A DNA stretch of 64,000 nucleotides, taken from NCBI RefSeq assembly GCF_963691685.1, contig NZ_OY829290.1, positions 1,984,001-2,048,000 on the forward strand. Reading direction: 5' to 3'. This DNA comes from Thalassovita sp. GTDB taxonomy: Bacteria; Pseudomonadota; Alphaproteobacteria; Rhodobacterales; Rhodobacteraceae. The translations under genes and the position numbers were made by a program. Shown piece by piece: positions 25,734 to 34,157 of this stretch. Within the stretch, counting starts at the first letter, position 1; every line of letters starts with the position of its first letter. The notes below the pieces were generated by a model. The model was not told where the DNA came from and made no database searches. It saw only the letters and a program-made list of their open reading frames with translations.

Positions 25734-27056
25734 TTAGGCCAGCATGGCAACCGGGTTTTCCAGGTTGTCGACGATGGCTTTCAGCAGGTTGGCGCCCACG
25801 GCGCCATCGATGACACGGTGGTCCACCGACATGGTGACCGACATGACGGTCGCCACGGTCAGCTCACCATCTTCGCCCACAACCGGCTTCTTGGTGCCAG
25901 CGCCCACGGCCAGAATGCCGGCGTGGGGCGGGTTCACGATGGCGTCGAAGTTGTCTATGCCGAACATACCGAGGTTGGAGATCGCAAAGCTGCCGCCCTG
26001 ATATTCATGCGGGGCCAGCTTGCGTTCACGGGCGCGGGAGGCCAGATCCTTCATCTCACCCGACAGAGCCGAGAGTGATTTCATATCCGCGTCCTGCAGA
26101 ACCGGGGTGAAGAGACCACCTTCGATCGCAACGGCAACGGCCACGTCCGAGGCCTTCATCTGCAGCACCCGGTCACCAGCCCAAACGGCGTTGGCTTCGG
26201 GCACCTGCTGCAGTGCGTTGGCCACGGCCTTGATGATGAAGTCGTTGACCGAGAGTTTCACGCCGCGTGCTTCCAGCTGTTTGTTCAGCTGCGAGCGGAA
26301 CTTCAGCAGCGCGTCGAGTTTGATGTCGCGGCGCAGGTAGAAGTGCGGGATGGTCTGTTTGGCCTCGGACAGGCGGGCTGCGATGGTTTTGCGCATGCCG
26401 TCCAGCGTGACCTCTTCGAAGGTGCGACCTTCGTAGGTTTTGATGACCGCTTCGGTCGAGGGGCCGGTGGGGGCAGCGGCTGCGGCGGCTTTGGCCGGTG
26501 CGGCAGCGGGGGCAGCGGCGGCGGCCGGGGCTGGCGCGGCAACAGCGTTTTCAACGTCTGCCTTCACGATGCGACCGCGCGGGCCAGAGCCGGTGAGCGT
26601 GGCCAGATCCAGACCCTTGTCCGCCGCGATGCGACGCGCCAGAGGCGAAGCAAAGATGCGGGTGCCATCGGCGCTGGCCGGTGCGGCAGGGGCCGGAGCG
26701 GCGGGTGCAGCAGCCGGGGCAGGAGCGGCCGCTTCGACGGCCGCAGGGGCCGCCTCAGCTGCAGCTGCGGCAGGTGCCGCGGTAGCGCTTGCGCCGATGT
26801 CATCAGCGCTTTCGCCGTCTTCCAGCAGAACCGCGATCGGGGTGTTCACAGCCACCCCTTCGGAGCCTTCGGCCACCAGGATCTTGCCGACAACGCCTTC
26901 GTCCACGGCTTCAAACTCCATGGTGGCTTTGTCGGTTTCGATCTCGGCGATCAGATCGCCGGAGGACACGGTATCGCCCTCTTTGACCAGCCATTTGGCC
27001 AGGGTGCCTTCCTCCATGGTGGGGGAGAGAGCGGGCATGAGGATTTCAATAGGCAT
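25734..27056 (-). CDS. pdhC: Pyruvate dehydrogenase E2, dihydrolipoamide acetyltransferase
   Basis: E2 is the core of the pyruvate dehydrogenase complex and transfers acetyl from its lipoyl arm to CoA. It has 440 residues: a lipoyl domain (1-80, lipoylated Lys43 in EIETDKATMEFE) and an Ala/Pro-rich flexible linker. Then come a peripheral-subunit-binding domain (about 133-168, ASPLARRIAADKGLDLATLTGSGPRGRI), a second linker, and the acetyltransferase domain with the catalytic DHRVIDGA near the end. It is the last gene of the operon, 12 nt after pdhB. Confidence 0.97.
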   Translation of the reverse strand: MPIEILMPALSPTMEEGTLAKWLVKEGDTVSSGDLIAEIETDKATMEFEAVDEGVVGKILVAEGSEGVAVNTPIAVLLEDGESADDIGASATAAPAAAAAEAAPAAVEAAAPAPAAAPAAPAPAAPASADGTRIFASPLARRIAADKGLDLATLTGSGPRGRIVKADVENAVAAPAPAAAAAPAAAPAKAAAAAAPTGPSTEAVIKTYEGRTFEEVTLDGMRKTIAARLSEAKQTIPHFYLRRDIKLDALLKFRSQLNKQLEARGVKLSVNDFIIKAVANALQQVPEANAVWAGDRVLQMKASDVAVAVAIEGGLFTPVLQDADMKSLSALSGEMKDLASRARERKLAPHEYQGGSFAISNLGMFGIDNFDAIVNPPHAGILAVGAGTKKPVVGEDGELTVATVMSVTMSVDHRVIDGAVGANLLKAIVDNLENPVAMLA

Positions 27057-27068
27057 CTGTCAGGCTCC

Positions 27069-28460
27069 TCAGCGGTAGGTCACTTGTTTCACAGCGGCGA
27101 TCACCTCATCGGTGGTGATCAGCGCGTGGCGTTCCAGGTTCGCGGCGTAGGGCATGGGCACGTCCTTGCCGGTGCAGTTGATCACCGGAGCATCCAGGTA
27201 ATCAAAGGCGCGTTCCATGATGGTGGCCGAGAGGTGGTTGCCGATGGAGGCGACCGGGAAGCCCTCTTCGATGGTGACGCAGCGGTTGGTTTTCATGACC
27301 GAGTTCAGCACGGTGTCATAATCGATCGGGCGCAGGGTGCGCAGGTCGATGACCTCGGCCGAGATGCCTTCCTCGGCCAGTTTGTCAGCCGCTTCCAGCG
27401 CGTATTGCATACCAATGCCGAAGCTGACCAGCGTCACATCCGAGCCTTCGCGCCAGATGCGGGCCTTGCCGAAGGGCACGGTGAAATCATCCATATCCGG
27501 CACATCAAACGAGCGACCGTAGAGGATTTCATTTTCCAGGAAGATCACCGGGTTGTTGTCACGGATGGCGGTTTTCATCAGACCTTTGGCATCCGCTGCC
27601 GAATAGGGCATCGCAACCTTCAGGCCGGGGATCTGCGCGTACCATGCGGCGTAGTCCTGGCTGTGCTGGGCGCCCACGCGGGCGGCGGCGCCGTTCGGGC
27701 CACGGAAGACCATCGGCGCGCCCATCTGACCGCCGGACATGTAGAGCGTCTTGGCGGCGGAGTTGATGATCTGGTCAATCGCCTGCATGGCGAAGTTGAA
27801 AGTCATGAACTCGACAATCGGACGCAGGCCGCCGAAGGCCGCGCCGGTGGCGATGCCGGCAAAGCCGTGTTCGGTGATCGGGGTGTCGATGATGCGTTTG
27901 GAGCCAAACTCATCCAGCAGGCCCTGCGAGACTTTATAGGCGCCCTGATATTCGGCGACTTCTTCGCCCATCAGGAAGACGTTTTCATCACCGCGCATTT
28001 CTTCGGCCATGGCGTCGCGGATGGCTTCGCGCACGGTCTGTTGCTTCATCGGTGTGCCTTCGGGCCAATCCGGTGTCAGATCAGCGGGGGCTGCCACCGG
28101 GGTTGCCGGGGTGGTTGCCGGCGCTGCGGCGGCAGGTGCCGGAGTTGCTGCGGGGGCCGGTGCGGCCTCAGCTGCGGGGGCAGGGGCGGCGGGGGCTGCG
28201 ATGTCATCGGCGCTTTCGCCCTCTTCCAGCAGCACGGCGATCGGGGTGTTCACGGCGACACCTTCGGTGCCTTCCGCGATCAGGATCTTGCCGATGATGC
28301 CTTCATCGACCGCTTCAAACTCCATCGTTGCCTTGTCGGTTTCGATCTCGGCCATGATGTCGCCGGAGTTTACGGTATCGCCTTCTTTGACCAGCCATTT
28401 GGCCAGGGTGCCTTCCTCCATGGTGGGGGACAGGGCGGGCATGAGAATTTCGGTTGCCAT
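27069..28460 (-). CDS. pdhB: Pyruvate dehydrogenase E1 beta subunit with lipoyl domain
   Basis: E1-beta helps bind thiamine diphosphate and decarboxylates pyruvate with E1-alpha. It has 463 residues, over 120 longer than a plain E1-beta. Residues 1-80 are a complete lipoyl domain (Lys43 in IETDKATMEF) nearly identical to that of pdhC, then an Ala/Pro linker (about 88-130), then the E1-beta body (TVREAIRDAMAEEMRGDENVFLMGEEVAEYQGAYKVSQGLL). This architecture is established for alphaproteobacteria such as Sinorhizobium and Zymomonas. It sits between pdhA and pdhC. Confidence 0.97.
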   Translation of the reverse strand: MATEILMPALSPTMEEGTLAKWLVKEGDTVNSGDIMAEIETDKATMEFEAVDEGIIGKILIAEGTEGVAVNTPIAVLLEEGESADDIAAPAAPAPAAEAAPAPAATPAPAAAAPATTPATPVAAPADLTPDWPEGTPMKQQTVREAIRDAMAEEMRGDENVFLMGEEVAEYQGAYKVSQGLLDEFGSKRIIDTPITEHGFAGIATGAAFGGLRPIVEFMTFNFAMQAIDQIINSAAKTLYMSGGQMGAPMVFRGPNGAAARVGAQHSQDYAAWYAQIPGLKVAMPYSAADAKGLMKTAIRDNNPVIFLENEILYGRSFDVPDMDDFTVPFGKARIWREGSDVTLVSFGIGMQYALEAADKLAEEGISAEVIDLRTLRPIDYDTVLNSVMKTNRCVTIEEGFPVASIGNHLSATIMERAFDYLDAPVINCTGKDVPMPYAANLERHALITTDEVIAAVKQVTYR

Positions 28461-28480
28461 TGTCAGTGTCTCCTCAGGGA

Positions 28481-29470
28481 TCAGGCGTAAATGTCGGTCC
28501 AGAGCTCTTCGAGCGCCGGTTCCGGGCTTTCTTTGGCGAAATCAGCGGATTCGTTCACGATCGCTTTGATTTCCTTGTCGATCGCCTTCAGATCTTCTTC
28601 GGTGGCGTGTTTGCCGGTCAGCAGCAGGTCACGGACCTGTTCGATCGGGTCACGTTCGTCGCGCATTTTCTGCACTTCTTCGCGGGTCCGGTATTTTGCC
28701 GGGTCCGACATGGAGTGGCCACGGTAGCGGTAGGTTTTGACCTCAAGGATGTAGGGGCCTTTGCCAGCACGGCAGTGTGCGGTGGCTTTTTCGCTGGCGG
28801 CTTTCACGGCCAGAACGTCCATGCCATCGACAATCTCACCGGGGATGCCGAAGGGCGCGCCGCGGGTGTAGATGTCTTCGGTCGAGGTGGAACGGTTCTG
28901 GGCGGTGCCCATGGCGTATTGGTTGTTCTCAATCACGAAGATCACCGGCAGTTTCCACAGGGCGGCCATGTTGAAGGTCTCATAGACCTGGCCCTGGTTG
29001 GCAGCACCGTCGCCGAAGTAGGTGAAGGTGACATTGTCATTGCCGCGATACATGTCCGAGAAGGCAAGGCCAGCCCCCAGCGGCACCTGCGCGCCGACGA
29101 TGCCGTGGCCGCCGTAGAAATGTTTCTCTTTCGAGAACATGTGCATCGAGCCGCCTTTACCCTTGGAGTAGCCGCCTTCACGCCCCGTAAGCTCGGCCAT
29201 CACGCCGTTGGGGTCCATGCCGCAGGCCAGCATGTGGCCGTGGTCACGGTAAGAGGTGATGCGCTTGTCGCCTTCTTTGGCGGCAGCTTCGAGGCCAACA
29301 ACAACCGCTTCCTGACCGATGTAGAGGTGGCAGAACCCGCCAATCAAGCCCATGCCATACAGCTGTCCGGCCTTTTCTTCGAATCGGCGGATCAACAACA
29401 TGTCCCGATAGTAGGATTTCAGTTCCTCGGCGGAAACGTTTGATTTAGCTTGGGTTTTCTTGGCGGCCAT
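28481..29470 (-). CDS. pdhA: Pyruvate dehydrogenase E1 alpha subunit
   Basis: E1-alpha binds thiamine diphosphate. It has 329 residues. The cofactor motif runs from GDGAANQGQVYETFNMAAL to IENNQYAMG. The loop YRYRGHSMSDPAKYRTREE is the region that is phosphorylated in mitochondrial homologues. The N-terminal ~12 residues are Lys/Ser/Ala-rich. It begins the operon; 27 nt before its start lies an operator-like palindrome shared with lpdA. Confidence 0.97.
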   Translation of the reverse strand: MAAKKTQAKSNVSAEELKSYYRDMLLIRRFEEKAGQLYGMGLIGGFCHLYIGQEAVVVGLEAAAKEGDKRITSYRDHGHMLACGMDPNGVMAELTGREGGYSKGKGGSMHMFSKEKHFYGGHGIVGAQVPLGAGLAFSDMYRGNDNVTFTYFGDGAANQGQVYETFNMAALWKLPVIFVIENNQYAMGTAQNRSTSTEDIYTRGAPFGIPGEIVDGMDVLAVKAASEKATAHCRAGKGPYILEVKTYRYRGHSMSDPAKYRTREEVQKMRDERDPIEQVRDLLLTGKHATEEDLKAIDKEIKAIVNESADFAKESPEPALEELWTDIYA

Positions 29471-29497
29471 GCGGCGTCATCCTCCCGGTAGCAAATA

Positions 29498-29515
29498 TAG
29501 TTTAGCGTTAAACTA
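29498..29515 (-). promoter_or_regulatory. Candidate PDH operator upstream of pdhA
   Basis: A palindrome TAGTTT-N6-AAACTA (extended to ATAGTTTA-N4-TAAACTAT) begins 27 nt before the pdhA start. Exactly the same half-sites and 6-nt spacing occur upstream of lpdA at 62928-62945. The AT-rich site stands out in GC-rich DNA and would overlap or adjoin the -10 region. The regulator is unknown. Confidence 0.7.
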
Positions 29516-29670
29516 TTCTATACAGCAAACGAATGCGCAGGGCGAGACTTAATTCATCGCAACCCGTTACGCGGCAAAATCCAGCCGCGTTTGGGCGCAA
29601 GGTTTAGGCCTGAAACTAAGATCCCAGTCTCAAGCTCTGGCGTTAAGATGTAGCGAAAGATAGCAGCAGA

Positions 29671-29970
29671 TCAGCGGATGACCAATTCATCGCTGCGGAT
29701 CATACCCAGCACCGAACGGGCCTGCTGATCCAGCAGGTCCAGATCCAGATAGGTGTCAGAGAGGCGACGGGTCAGATTGTCCATCCGGTCAACCTCAACC
29801 TGCAGCGCGGCCAGCTCACGGTTCAGCGTGGCGGCTTCGCGCTCAATCTCAGCCCGGCGCGAGACGCCATAGCCCCCTTGCACCGCCGCGACGGTGAAGT
29901 AGACGCCCAGCAAAAATGCCAGGGTGAAATAGGCCCAAGTGCCCAGGGTGCTGCGCTTACTGCGGTGCAT
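29671..29970 (-). CDS. FtsB/DivIC-like septum formation initiator
   Basis: FtsB-type proteins are small bitopic divisome components that link early and late cell-division proteins. From the ATG preceded by GAGAGG it has 99 residues. A basic N-terminus (MHRSKRSTLG), one membrane helix (about 10-30), a coiled coil (about 35-70, EIEREAATLNRELAALQVEVDRMDNL) and a short C-terminal domain (LSDTYLDLDLLDQQARSVLGM) match the septum formation initiator family. It follows the pdh promoter region on the same strand and has its own upstream interval. Confidence 0.9.
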   Translation of the reverse strand: MHRSKRSTLGTWAYFTLAFLLGVYFTVAAVQGGYGVSRRAEIEREAATLNRELAALQVEVDRMDNLTRRLSDTYLDLDLLDQQARSVLGMIRSDELVIR

Positions 29971-30214
29971 TGCTCTGCCTCTCAAATCCCGCCGTTTTGG
30001 CAGGTTCGCCTCTTGCTTGGGCGATGCAGGAACTATGCCATAGGTGATTCGCTGTGTGAATCCCCTTAGCCAAAAGAGAGTGCAGTTTTCTGGGGATAAC
30101 TTGGACTTGTGTCACATAATTGCAGCAGCCTTGGCGGGGCGGAGAGTCTGATTGATGAAATCCACCTACGGCCCGGCAATTTGCCCGCGTAATCAAGGCG
30201 TAAACAGGGGCTGA

Positions 30215-30721
30215 TCAGGGTGAGGGACGGTCATCCAGGCGCAGTTGCAGGAAGATCAGCTCGAGCCACTCGCCGAACTTTTGGCCAACCTGCGGCATGC
30301 GGGCGGTGACCTCAAATCCCAGCGCTTCGTGCAGGCGGATCGAGGCGTCATTGCCGGCGGTCACCGCGGCGACCATCATATGCAGCCCGTCCGCCTTGGC
30401 CTGATCGATCAGCGCCTGCATCAGCTGCCGGCCCAACCCTTTGCCGCGCTGGCCATCGCGGACATAGACCGAATGTTCGACCGTTTCGCGAAACCCGTGA
30501 AAGGGGCGCCAAGGTCCGTAGGAGGCATAGCCAATCACCTGACCGTTTTCTTCGGCGACCAAAACCGGAAATCCGTCACTCTGACGCTGGGCCACCCAGG
30601 CGGCCCGGTTTTCCGCATCGACGAGGGTTTCGTTCAGGATGGCGACGGTGTTTTCAACGGCGTGGTTGTAGATCTCGGCCAGCCCTTGGGCGTCAGCGGC
30701 GGTGGCGGTGCGGATGATCAT
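30215..30721 (-). CDS. GNAT N-acetyltransferase, phosphinothricin/Met-sulfoximine type
   Basis: A 168-residue GNAT enzyme. The sequence around residues 20-110 (IYNHAVENTVAILNETLV, VIGYASYGPWRPFHGFRETVEHSVYV) fits the family that acetylates phosphinothricin, methionine sulfoximine or methionine sulfone. The acetyl-CoA loop is RGKGLGRQLM, and the C-terminal LHEALGFEVTARMPQVGQKFGEWLEL is typical. The native substrate is probably a methionine derivative or toxic amino-acid analogue; the exact one cannot be read from sequence. It is a single gene. Confidence 0.9.
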   Translation of the reverse strand: MIIRTATAADAQGLAEIYNHAVENTVAILNETLVDAENRAAWVAQRQSDGFPVLVAEENGQVIGYASYGPWRPFHGFRETVEHSVYVRDGQRGKGLGRQLMQALIDQAKADGLHMMVAAVTAGNDASIRLHEALGFEVTARMPQVGQKFGEWLELIFLQLRLDDRPSP

Positions 30722-30854
30722 CGGGGCCTCTTGGTCTTGTGCGGCGTCTTGCTGGGCACAGTTCTGCGGGAAGTGGCGCGGATGTCAATTGGGGCAGCTG
30801 TGTTTCATCCCATGCCAAATCCAAAGATTTGGCAGCGCCCGAACCGCCCCCACG

Positions 30855-30891
30855 GGGCGGGCGCTTTGCTTCCACCCCTCGGTTCGGGCGC
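30855..30891 (+). repeat. REP-like element, second copy of the 25626 segment
   Basis: This 37-nt stretch is closely similar to 25626-25661 (both run GGGCG, GCGCTT, GCTTC, then CCCCTCGGTTCGG, then GCGC or ACGC). It lies in the interval between the GNAT gene and the aldolase terminator, beside a hairpin GCGCCCGAACC / GGTTCGGGCGC. Confidence 0.5.
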
Positions 30892-30913
30892 GGCACCTAA
30901 ATTCGGTAGACAC

Positions 30914-30943
30914 AAAAAAGGCGCCCCGGGTGGAGCGCCTTTT
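30914..30943 (-). terminator. Rho-independent terminator of the class I aldolase
   Basis: On the minus strand an 8-bp stem AAAGGCGC / GCGCCTTT with a GC-rich loop is followed by TTTTG, about 20 nt after the aldolase stop. Confidence 0.85.
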
Positions 30944-30961
30944 CTAAGTATAGCAAAGAAC

Positions 30962-31855
30962 TTAGCCCGCGACGGAGGCGTCGTAGATCGACTGGACGCT
31001 GGTGTTCAGCGTGGCGTCGAAGGCGCTCTGGTCCTGCTGGGCCGACAGACCTTCGGTCAGAGCGCGCGAGAAGGAGGCGATCATGCCGGAGTTCTGGGCC
31101 AGACGGGTGTTGGCCTCATCCCGGTCATAGCCGCCCGACAGCGCCACCATGCGCAGCACGCGCGGGTGATCGGCCAGCGGCTTGTAGGTGTTGGCCACCT
31201 CCGGCAGGGTCAGTTTCAGCATCACCTGCTGATCACCTTCCAGCGCGTCCAGCTGTGCCTTGATTTCGGCCATAAGCATCTCTTCGGCCTGCGCCTTGTC
31301 AGCGATCGAAATGGTCACCTCGGGCTCAATGATCGGCATCAGGCCGGCGGCGATGATCTGTTTGCCGATCTCAAACTGCTGGGCCACAACGGCTTTGATG
31401 CCTTCGGGCGAAGCGGCGCTGATGACCGAGCGCATTTTGGTGCCGTAGATGCCTTTGGACACGGCTTTGTCCAAGAGCGCGCCAAGATCGGGCATGGGTT
31501 TCAGGATCTGAACGCCGTTTTCCTCATCGGCCAGACCTTTGTCGACCTTCAGGAAGGGCACGACCTGGCAATCTTCCCAGAGGTAGGTGGCGGTGGGTTT
31601 GCCATCGATGTCGCCATCCATGGTGCGTTCAAACAGGATGGCGCCCAGCACACGTTCGCCGTTGAACGCGTTGGATTTGATGATGCGGGCGCGCATGTCG
31701 TGGATGATGCCGAACATCTCTTCTTCGGAGGTGTAGGCGTCTTCGTTCACACCGTAGAGGCGCAGCGCCTTCGGGGTGGAGCCGCCGCTCTGGTCCAGTG
31801 CCGCAATGAAGCCGTTGCCGGTGCCAATCAATTCGCTTTGGGTCTGGTTTGTCAT
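30962..31855 (-). CDS. Class I fructose-bisphosphate aldolase
   Basis: Cleaves fructose 1,6-bisphosphate, or makes it in gluconeogenesis, through a Schiff-base lysine. It has 297 residues, the size of the bacterial class I enzymes. Conserved parts are NGFIAALDQSGGSTPKAL near the N-terminus, RIIKSNAFNGERVLGAILFERTMDG, TYLWEDCQVVPFLKVDKGLA, an IIEPEVTI strand and a LSGGYDRDEANTRL segment. It lies downstream of pgk on the same strand, but a 473-nt interval with a mobile-element-like insertion separates them. Confidence 0.95.
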   Translation of the reverse strand: MTNQTQSELIGTGNGFIAALDQSGGSTPKALRLYGVNEDAYTSEEEMFGIIHDMRARIIKSNAFNGERVLGAILFERTMDGDIDGKPTATYLWEDCQVVPFLKVDKGLADEENGVQILKPMPDLGALLDKAVSKGIYGTKMRSVISAASPEGIKAVVAQQFEIGKQIIAAGLMPIIEPEVTISIADKAQAEEMLMAEIKAQLDALEGDQQVMLKLTLPEVANTYKPLADHPRVLRMVALSGGYDRDEANTRLAQNSGMIASFSRALTEGLSAQQDQSAFDATLNTSVQSIYDASVAG

Positions 31856-31985
31856 GGTCTGGTCCTGCGTGTGAATACGTGTTCAGTGGAGGAAAGGTCT
31901 GCTTTCAACCGCTCCAATAAGCGACAGCGCGGCGGCTGACAATCTTGGTAGCGCTAGCGACGGGAAAACTTTCAGGTCAAGGTGT

Positions 31986-32013
31986 TAAGATCGGGTGAAT
32001 TCACCCGATCTTA
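31986..32013. repeat. Perfect 28-bp palindrome upstream of the aldolase
   Basis: The half-site TAAGATCGGGTGAA is followed directly by its exact reverse complement, centred on an EcoRI-like GAATTC. It lies 131 nt upstream of the aldolase start and touches the left end of the MITE-like element. It could be an operator or a transcript hairpin; no T-run follows, so a terminator is unlikely. Confidence 0.75.
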
Positions 32014-32275
32014 GGCTCAGGATCCACTAATTTTTCCGCACCGGCGTCAAAATCGCAAAATATCACTGGTCTGAGGCGCGCAGGAAAGAGTGGTTCTCTT
32101 TTCAAGCGCTTCACGCCGTTGAGATGCAGCGATTTTGACGTCTTCGATTTGGCGGTTTTTCGAACTGAGCGGCGTCACATGACCTTGCAATAGATCACTA
32201 TTCCCGCGGCCATCTTCCTTGTCAGTTCGAAAATCTGCCAAACCGGTGCTGGAACATCAATGGATCCTGAGCCTA
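32012..32275. mobile_element. MITE-like element with ~30-bp terminal inverted repeats
   Basis: The left end TAGGCTCAGGATCCA (32012-32026) and the right end TGGATCCTGAGCCTA (32261-32275) are perfect inverted repeats. The similarity continues inward: TTCCGCACCGG on the left and TTCCAGCACCGG read inward from the right. The outer TA on each side fits a TA target-site duplication. The 264-bp body has an internal 12-bp inverted repeat (32045-32056 with 32129-32140) and no transposase. It separates pgk from the aldolase gene. Confidence 0.65.
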
Positions 32276-32279
32276 GGGC

Positions 32280-32307
32280 GGATCCGTCGCAGTTTTGCGA
32301 CAGATCC
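32280..32307 (-). terminator. Hairpin after pgk
   Basis: On the minus strand a 12-bp stem GGATCTGTCGCA / TGCGACGGATCC (one mismatch-type T-G pair) with a 4-nt loop lies 22 nt after the pgk stop. No T-run follows; the MITE-like element begins 5 nt beyond, so an original T-tract may have been displaced. Confidence 0.5.
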
Positions 32308-32328
32308 TGTTGTTTTGGGGCAGGGCGC

Positions 32329-33513
32329 TTAGCCCTGAAGGGCGGCCACACCGGGGAGGGTTTTGCCCTCCATCCACTCAAGGAAGGCGCCGCCTGCGGT
32401 GGAGATATAGGTGAAATCAGCCGCAGCCCCCGCCTGGTTGAGCGCTGCAACCGTATCACCGCCGCCCGCGACCGAGGTCAGCTGGCCAGCTTTGGACAGG
32501 GCAGCCGCTTTCTGGGCGGCGGCGTTGGTGGCGGTGTCAAAAGGTTCAATCTCAAAGGCGCCAAGCGGGCCGTTCCAGATCAGGGTTTTGGTGCCGTCGA
32601 GAACCTCTGCGATGCGCTCAACCGCTTTCGGGCCGGCATCCAGGATCATCTTATCGGCCGGGCAGGCGTCATTGGCGACAACCTCATTGGCGGCGCCGGC
32701 GGCAAATTCAGCGGCCACGACAACATCGGCAGGCAGCACGATGTCACAGCCGGCGGCCTTGGCTTTTTCCATGATCTCACGCGCGGTGTCGGTCATGTCA
32801 TGTTCGCAGAGCGATTTGCCCACATCGATGCCCTGGGCGGCCAGGAAGGTGTTGGCCATGCCGCCGCCGATCACCAGATGATCCACCTTGGCGACCAGAT
32901 TGCCCAGCAGTTCCAGTTTGGTCGAAACCTTGGCGCCGCCAACCACGGCCACAACCGGGCGCACCGGCTGACCCAAGGCGCCCTCCAGCGCCTCCAGCTC
33001 AGCCTGCATCAGACGACCGGCGCAGGAGGGCAGGTGATGCGCCACCCCTTCGGTGGAGGCATGGGCGCGGTGCGAGGCCGAGAAGGCATCCGAGCAGAAG
33101 ACATCACCCAATTTGGCCAGACGGGCGGCAAATTCGGGAACGTTTTTCTCCTCGCCGGGGTGGAAACGGATGTTTTCCAAAAGCGCCACCTCAGCGGCAT
33201 CCACTTCGGCCGAAGGGGTTTCCGCGCCTTCCAGCGTTTCGATAAAGGCGACCGAACGGCCAAGGGCCGCTTCCAGGGCGCTGAGCGTGACGCGCAGCGA
33301 CATGTCCAGCACCACCTTGCCCTTGGGACGGCCAAAATGCGCGATCAGCAGGGGCTTGCCGCCTTTGGCGATGATGTCATTGACCGTGGGCACAATCCGT
33401 TCGATCCGGGTGGCGTCCGTTACCTTGCCGTCGGCGACCGGGACGTTGATGTCCACGCGCACCAAAACGCGCTTACCGTTGAGATCCATGTCATCAAGGG
33501 TTTTCCAAGCCAT
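32329..33513 (-). CDS. pgk: Phosphoglycerate kinase
   Basis: Transfers phosphate between 1,3-bisphosphoglycerate and ADP in glycolysis. I start it at MAWKTLDDMDLNGKRVLVRVD (394 aa), with GGAGA upstream; the longer reading to 33558 lacks family similarity. Conserved stretches include RVDINVPVADGKVTDATRI, LLIAHFGRPKGK, ENIRFHPGEEKN, DVFCSDAFSASHRAHAST, VVGGAKVSTKLELLGNLVAKVDHLVIGGGMANTF and the C-terminal TSVAGGGDTVAALNQAG. It is divergent from the cyclophilin genes. Confidence 0.97.
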   Translation of the reverse strand: MAWKTLDDMDLNGKRVLVRVDINVPVADGKVTDATRIERIVPTVNDIIAKGGKPLLIAHFGRPKGKVVLDMSLRVTLSALEAALGRSVAFIETLEGAETPSAEVDAAEVALLENIRFHPGEEKNVPEFAARLAKLGDVFCSDAFSASHRAHASTEGVAHHLPSCAGRLMQAELEALEGALGQPVRPVVAVVGGAKVSTKLELLGNLVAKVDHLVIGGGMANTFLAAQGIDVGKSLCEHDMTDTAREIMEKAKAAGCDIVLPADVVVAAEFAAGAANEVVANDACPADKMILDAGPKAVERIAEVLDGTKTLIWNGPLGAFEIEPFDTATNAAAQKAAALSKAGQLTSVAGGGDTVAALNQAGAAADFTYISTAGGAFLEWMEGKTLPGVAALQG

Positions 33514-33650
33514 GCTCTGCTCTCCAAAGGGAAAAATCACTGTGGTTGTGCGTGTCATCGCTTGTGAGGGCGCTCAGGTCAACCTCATGCTTGGCAATTG
33601 GCTGTTTGGGGCTTAGGTATCGGGGCAAGATGATTACAGAGGAGGCCCCC

Positions 33651-34157
33651 ATGGCCGAGTATAAAGATCCCGAAAACACCATCCTGCTGGAACTGAAGGG
33701 TGGCACGGTTGTGATTGAACTGCTGCCGGACGTTGCACCCAAGCACGTTGAGCGCATGAAAGAACTGGCCCGCGCTGGCAAATATGACAATGTTGCCTTC
33801 CACCGTGTGATCGACGGCTTCATGGCCCAGACCGGTGATGTGGAACACGCCAACATGGAAAACAACTACAACCCCGGCCGCGCAGGCACCGGTGGGTCGG
33901 ACCTGCCGGATCTGCCCGCAGAGTTTTCCAAAGTGCCGCACGCCCGTGGTTCGTTGGGCGCCGCCCGGTCGCAGAACCCGAACTCGGCCAACTCGCAGTT
34001 CTTCATCAACTTCAAAGACAACAGCTTCCTCAACGGTCAGTACACCGTTTACGGTCAGGTGACCTCGGGGATGGAGCATGTGGACGCGATTGTACGTGGT
34101 GAGCCGCCTGCGAACCCGGATCGCATGATCTCGATGAAGGTTGCCGCGGATGTATAA
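33651..34157 (+). CDS. ppiB: Cytoplasmic peptidyl-prolyl cis-trans isomerase (cyclophilin)
   Basis: Cyclophilins speed up proline isomerisation during protein folding. Starting at the ATG preceded by AGAGGAGG, it has 168 residues and no signal peptide. Conserved catalytic-core motifs are YDNVAFHRVIDGFMAQTGDV, ARGSLGAARSQNPNSANSQFFINF and LNGQYTVYGQVTSGMEHVD. Its last codons overlap the start of a second cyclophilin gene by 8 nt, so the two are co-translated. Confidence 0.95.
   Translation: MAEYKDPENTILLELKGGTVVIELLPDVAPKHVERMKELARAGKYDNVAFHRVIDGFMAQTGDVEHANMENNYNPGRAGTGGSDLPDLPAEFSKVPHARGSLGAARSQNPNSANSQFFINFKDNSFLNGQYTVYGQVTSGMEHVDAIVRGEPPANPDRMISMKVAADV

Noticed and set aside
26343..28490. 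Long 715-residue reading frame antisense to pdhB and pdhC
   Set aside because: It is the complementary shadow of two confirmed genes in high-GC DNA; its translation is rich in Gly, His and Arg with no domain.
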